This document shows, piece after piece, positions 29,629-32,288 of a stretch of 32,288 nt of DNA. The stretch is from the NCBI GenBank assembly GCA_017450025.1, contig JAFSYJ010000035.1, positions 1 to 32,288 on the forward strand. The letters are read 5' to 3'. Below the pieces are notes generated by a model. It did not search any database. It had not been told where the DNA came from and saw nothing but the letters and a program-made list of their open reading frames with translations. The translations under genes and the position numbers were made by a program. The DNA is from Clostridia bacterium. Lineage in GTDB: Bacteria; Bacillota; Clostridia; UMGS1883; UMGS1540. Every line of letters starts with the position of its first letter. The stretch's first letter is position 1.

Positions 29629-31929
29629 ATGGATTACAGTTTGAAAGATGTTGCGGAAAGAATTAAAGACCTGCGTGAAGCAAAAGGCTACACACAGGAA
29701 GAACTCGCAAAATTAACGGGTGTTTCGGCAGAGGATTACAAAACCCTGGAAAACGGCGAAGCAGATTTCAGCTTTACATTTATCTACAAATGTGCTAAAG
29801 CGTGCGGCGTTGAGGTAGTCGACTTATTGGAAGGCACAAGCACTACTTTGACTTCCTTTGCCATAACAAGAAGGGACGAAGGACTTAAAATTTTAAAGAA
29901 GTACGGCGTGGAGTACGACAATCTTGCGCCTAAATTTAAAGGAAAGCTTGCCGAACCGTTTCTTGTTAAATTTCCTTATATTGAAGAAGAACAAAACGAA
30001 CCGATAAAGTTAAACTCCCACAACGGACAGGAATTTGATGTTATCGTTAAAGGGGCTCTCAAGGTACAGGTCGGAAGTCATATCGACATACTTAACGAGG
30101 GGGATTCTATTTTTTACAACAGCATTATCCCCCACGGAATGATCGCAGTATCGGAAGGCGGCTGCGAATTCCATGCGGTAGTTTTAAATCCGCAAGACGG
30201 TACTGTCAGTGAAGAATACCCCGAAGCGCCGATGATCGTCGCAAAGGCTGCCGAAAAGAAGGCAAAACCTGAAACGGTTGCCGACAGGTTTATCGAATCG
30301 TTCTACGATGAAAACGGCGTATTCAGCGGTATTAAATTTAAAAATGAAGACAAATTCAACTTTGCGTTCGACTGCGTTGACGCAATAGCTGAAAAAAATC
30401 CTGACAAGCTCGCAATGATGTGGGTGGCAAACGACAAGTCAGACCGCAGATTTACTTTTGGCGATATGAAAAAGTATTCTGCAAAAACAGCTAACTATTT
30501 TGAATCGCTCGGTATAAAAAAGGGCGATACGGTAATGCTCGTATTAAAAAGGCATTATCAGTTCTGGTTCTGTATGCTTGCGCTTCACAAAATCGGGGCT
30601 ATCGCTATTCCTGCAACAAATCAGCTTGTTGAACACGATTTTGATTACAGATACAAAGCGGCAAGGGTAAAGGCGATTGTTTGTACCGCTGACGGAAATG
30701 TGTCGGAAGAAGCTGAAAAGGCCGCATCACAATTCCCTGATATGATTAAAATTTTGGTCGGCGGAAGCAAAGAAGGCTGGAACGACTTTAATGTGGAGAT
30801 GGAACGGTTCAGCACTCACTACGACCGCACGGAAAAAACCCCCTGCGGAAACGACCCGATGCTGATGCTATTTACATCCGGTACGACGGGATATCCGCGT
30901 ATTGCCACACATTCGTACAAATATGCGTTGGGACACTACCCGACAGCAAAGCATTGGCACAATGTTAATCCCGACGGCTTACACTTTACGATTTCCGATA
31001 CGGGCTGGGGCAAGGCTCTATGGGGCAAGCTATACGGACAATGGCTTTGCGAAGCGGCTATCTTTACTTACGACTTTGACAGATTCCATTCTGACGATAT
31101 TTTGCCTATGTTCGCAAAATACAATATAACAACCTTCTGCGCGCCGCCCACTATGTACCGCTTTTTCATAAAGGAAGATTTATCAAAATACGATCTTTCG
31201 TCTATCGAATACGCAACAACGGCAGGCGAGGCGTTGAATCCGGAGGTTTTCAACCAGTTCAAAAAAGCGACGGGGCTTACGATTATGGAAGGCTTTGGTC
31301 AAACCGAAACGACGCTTTCTATCGCGAACTTTGTGGGCACAACACCGAAAATCGGCTCTATGGGCAGACCGAGTCCTTTGTACGATGTCGTTGTACTGGA
31401 TCCTGACGGCAACGAATGTAAAATCGGCGATACGGGCGAAATCTGCATAAGAGTAAAAGACGAAGCTCCCTGCGGACTGTTTATCGGATATTATCTTGAC
31501 AAAGAAAAGACTGACGAAGCTTGGCACGACGGATATTATCACACGGGCGACCAGGCAACGATGGACGAAGACGGATACCTTTGGTATGTAGGCCGAATTG
31601 ACGATGTTATCAAATCGTCGGGCTACCGCATCGGTCCGTTTGAAATCGAAAGCGTTATTATGGAACTTCCGTATGTATTGGAATGTGCTATCACGCCTGT
31701 ACCCGACGAGGTACGCGGGCAGGTCGTAAAAGCTACGATAGTGCTTGTAAAAGGCAACGAGGGAACAGACGAGCTCAAAAAAGAAATTCAGGATTATGTT
31801 AAAACGCATACTGCGCCTTACAAATATCCGAGAATCGTGGAATTTGTTGAGGAACTGCCAAAAACCATAAGCGGAAAGGTAAGACGCGCTGAAATCCGTA
31901 AAAACGATTTGGAAAAACTGAATATGTAA
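29629..31929 (+). CDS. HTH-cupin-acyl-CoA ligase fusion protein
   Basis: The start at 29629 has AAGGAG eight bases upstream; a longer frame from 29482 would begin inside the T-box and is rejected. The 766-residue protein has an XRE-type helix-turn-helix (about 7-67; YTQEELAKLTGVSAEDYKTL). A cupin domain (about 110-188; His131, Glu135 and His169 are candidate metal or ligand residues) follows. From about 215 comes an adenylate-forming ligase. Ligase motifs are LFTSGTTGYPR (from 414), FGQTETT, HTGDQATMDEDGYLWYVGR and catalytic Lys750 in ISGKVRR. The ligase resembles medium-chain acyl-CoA synthetases; the P-loop has Arg where Lys is usual. HTH plus cupin alone is a common regulator type, so this looks like an enzyme carrying its own sensor/DNA-binding module. 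The substrate is unknown. Confidence 0.9.
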   Translation: MDYSLKDVAERIKDLREAKGYTQEELAKLTGVSAEDYKTLENGEADFSFTFIYKCAKACGVEVVDLLEGTSTTLTSFAITRRDEGLKILKKYGVEYDNLAPKFKGKLAEPFLVKFPYIEEEQNEPIKLNSHNGQEFDVIVKGALKVQVGSHIDILNEGDSIFYNSIIPHGMIAVSEGGCEFHAVVLNPQDGTVSEEYPEAPMIVAKAAEKKAKPETVADRFIESFYDENGVFSGIKFKNEDKFNFAFDCVDAIAEKNPDKLAMMWVANDKSDRRFTFGDMKKYSAKTANYFESLGIKKGDTVMLVLKRHYQFWFCMLALHKIGAIAIPATNQLVEHDFDYRYKAARVKAIVCTADGNVSEEAEKAASQFPDMIKILVGGSKEGWNDFNVEMERFSTHYDRTEKTPCGNDPMLMLFTSGTTGYPRIATHSYKYALGHYPTAKHWHNVNPDGLHFTISDTGWGKALWGKLYGQWLCEAAIFTYDFDRFHSDDILPMFAKYNITTFCAPPTMYRFFIKEDLSKYDLSSIEYATTAGEALNPEVFNQFKKATGLTIMEGFGQTETTLSIANFVGTTPKIGSMGRPSPLYDVVVLDPDGNECKIGDTGEICIRVKDEAPCGLFIGYYLDKEKTDEAWHDGYYHTGDQATMDEDGYLWYVGRIDDVIKSSGYRIGPFEIESVIMELPYVLECAITPVPDEVRGQVVKATIVLVKGNEGTDELKKEIQDYVKTHTAPYKYPRIVEFVEELPKTISGKVRRAEIRKNDLEKLNM

Positions 31930-31956
31930 CTCTGCAAGGAGAAATATGGAGTAATG

Positions 31957-31989
31957 AAAAAGCAAGATTCAACAGAATCTTGCTTTTTT
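31957..31989 (+). terminator. Terminator of the HTH-cupin-ligase gene
   Basis: A perfect stem AAAGCAAGATTC / GAATCTTGCTTT with an AACA loop is followed by a T run. Confidence 0.92.
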
Positions 31990-31994
31990 ATTGC

Positions 31995-32025
31995 AAAAAA
32001 AGAGCAAGCGGTAAAAAGCTTGCTC
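31995..32025 (-). terminator. Terminator of the tRNA cluster
   Basis: On the minus strand GAGCAAGC (32025-32018) pairs with GCTTGCTC (32009-32002), followed by seven U. It lies just beyond the tRNA-Cys 3' end. Confidence 0.88.
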
Positions 32026-32030
32026 CGACA

Positions 32031-32105
32031 TGGAGGCGCCACCCAGATTTGAACTGGGGCATAAGGGTGTTGCAGACCCGTGCCTTACCACTTGGCTATG
32101 GCGCC
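32031..32105 (-). tRNA. tRNA-Cys (anticodon GCA)
   Basis: The minus strand folds as a complete cloverleaf with acceptor GGCGCCA/TGGCGCC, an anticodon loop CTGCAAC, discriminator U73 and an encoded CCA (32033-32031). U73 is the main identity base of tRNA-Cys. Confidence 0.96.
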
Positions 32106-32151
32106 ATATATTTATTTTGAAAAAGGCACAAATTATTGTGCCCTCTCTTTT

Positions 32152-32227
32152 TGGAGCGGGCGACGAGGCTCGAACTCGCTACCTCCACCTTGGCAAGGTG
32201 GCGCTCTACCGGATGAGCTACGCCCGC
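32152..32227 (-). tRNA. tRNA-Gly (anticodon GCC)
   Basis: The minus strand gives a complete cloverleaf starting GCGGGCGTAGCTCA, with anticodon loop TTGCCAA, T-loop GTTCGAG, discriminator U73 and an encoded CCA. It lies about 46 bases upstream of tRNA-Cys in the same transcription unit. Confidence 0.96.
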
Positions 32228-32235
32228 ACATTTAA

Positions 32236-32288
32236 TGGTGCCTCCGGGCGGAATCGAACCACCGACACGAGGATTTTCAGTCCTCTGC
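32236..32288 (-). tRNA. tRNA-Phe (anticodon GAA), cut by the window edge
   Basis: Only the 3' part is present: the anticodon arm GAGGA-CTGAAAA-TCCTC, the T-arm with TTCGATT, the acceptor 3' strand CGGAGGC, A73 and encoded CCA (32238-32236). The D-arm and 5' acceptor strand lie beyond the edge. It is the first of at least three tRNAs transcribed leftwards (Phe, Gly, Cys). Confidence 0.9.

Noticed and set aside
31183..31965. 260-codon minus-strand frame
   Set aside because: Antisense to the ligase domain; biased composition and no recognisable motif.
1..32288. CRISPR array, integrated phage, or transposase gene
   Set aside because: No regularly spaced direct repeats, no phage structural genes and no transposase motifs were seen; the only mobile signal is the non-coding inverted-repeat element.

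Overview
The window looks like chromosome of a spore-forming, Gram-positive Clostridia-class bacterium, probably a gut or rumen member of the Oscillospiraceae/Lachnospiraceae type. The reasons are sporulation genes (spoIID, an alpha/beta SASP, a BofC-like protein), strong AGGAGG-type ribosome binding sites, two T-box riboswitches, S-layer-homology (SLH) domains, and AT-leaning intergenic DNA with consensus sigma-A promoters. The species cannot be named from this sequence alone.

Layout. (1) 155-7201 is a mostly minus-strand block for translation fidelity, envelope and sporulation: rimI-like acetyltransferase, YwlE-type phosphatase, TsaC/Sua5, SpoIID, a class A PBP and MurA, with a small plus-strand BofC-like gene. 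The murA/spoIID neighbourhood recalls Bacillus. (2) 7301-10424 holds a MITE-like inverted-repeat element, an unusual sugar isomerase-acyl-CoA ligase fusion gene, and the T-box leader that controls it (predicted Leu specifier CUC). (3) 10432-14811 has FeoA, a SASP, an SGNH hydrolase, an FAD oxidoreductase, a fructose-6-phosphate-aldolase-type enzyme and a YbgC thioesterase. (4) 14856-20684 is the clostridial pth-mfd-prsA-yebC housekeeping block; the prsA leader can form an H-type pseudoknot. (5) 20781-25640 has a possibly leaderless phosphopantetheinyl transferase, a YesL-like membrane protein, and a fucose locus (FucI, an internally shortened FucU, a divergent AraC regulator). (6) 25776-29226 is a LysR regulator followed by a surface-anchored SLH-GH3 beta-N-acetylhexosaminidase. 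(7) 29253-31929 is a second T-box (predicted Ile specifier AUC) controlling an HTH-cupin-acyl-CoA ligase fusion. (8) The right edge carries tRNA-Cys, tRNA-Gly and a partial tRNA-Phe on the minus strand.

The main novelty candidate is the pair of architecturally unusual adenylate-forming ligases, each under its own T-box and apparently sensing uncharged tRNA-Leu and tRNA-Ile. A testable inference is that they activate branched-chain carboxylic acids for leucine/isoleucine synthesis when those amino acids run short. Other items of interest are the prsA-leader pseudoknot, a hairpin that buries the spoIID ribosome binding site, the deleted FucU, and the small nested-palindrome element that supplies the stop codon of the fusion gene.
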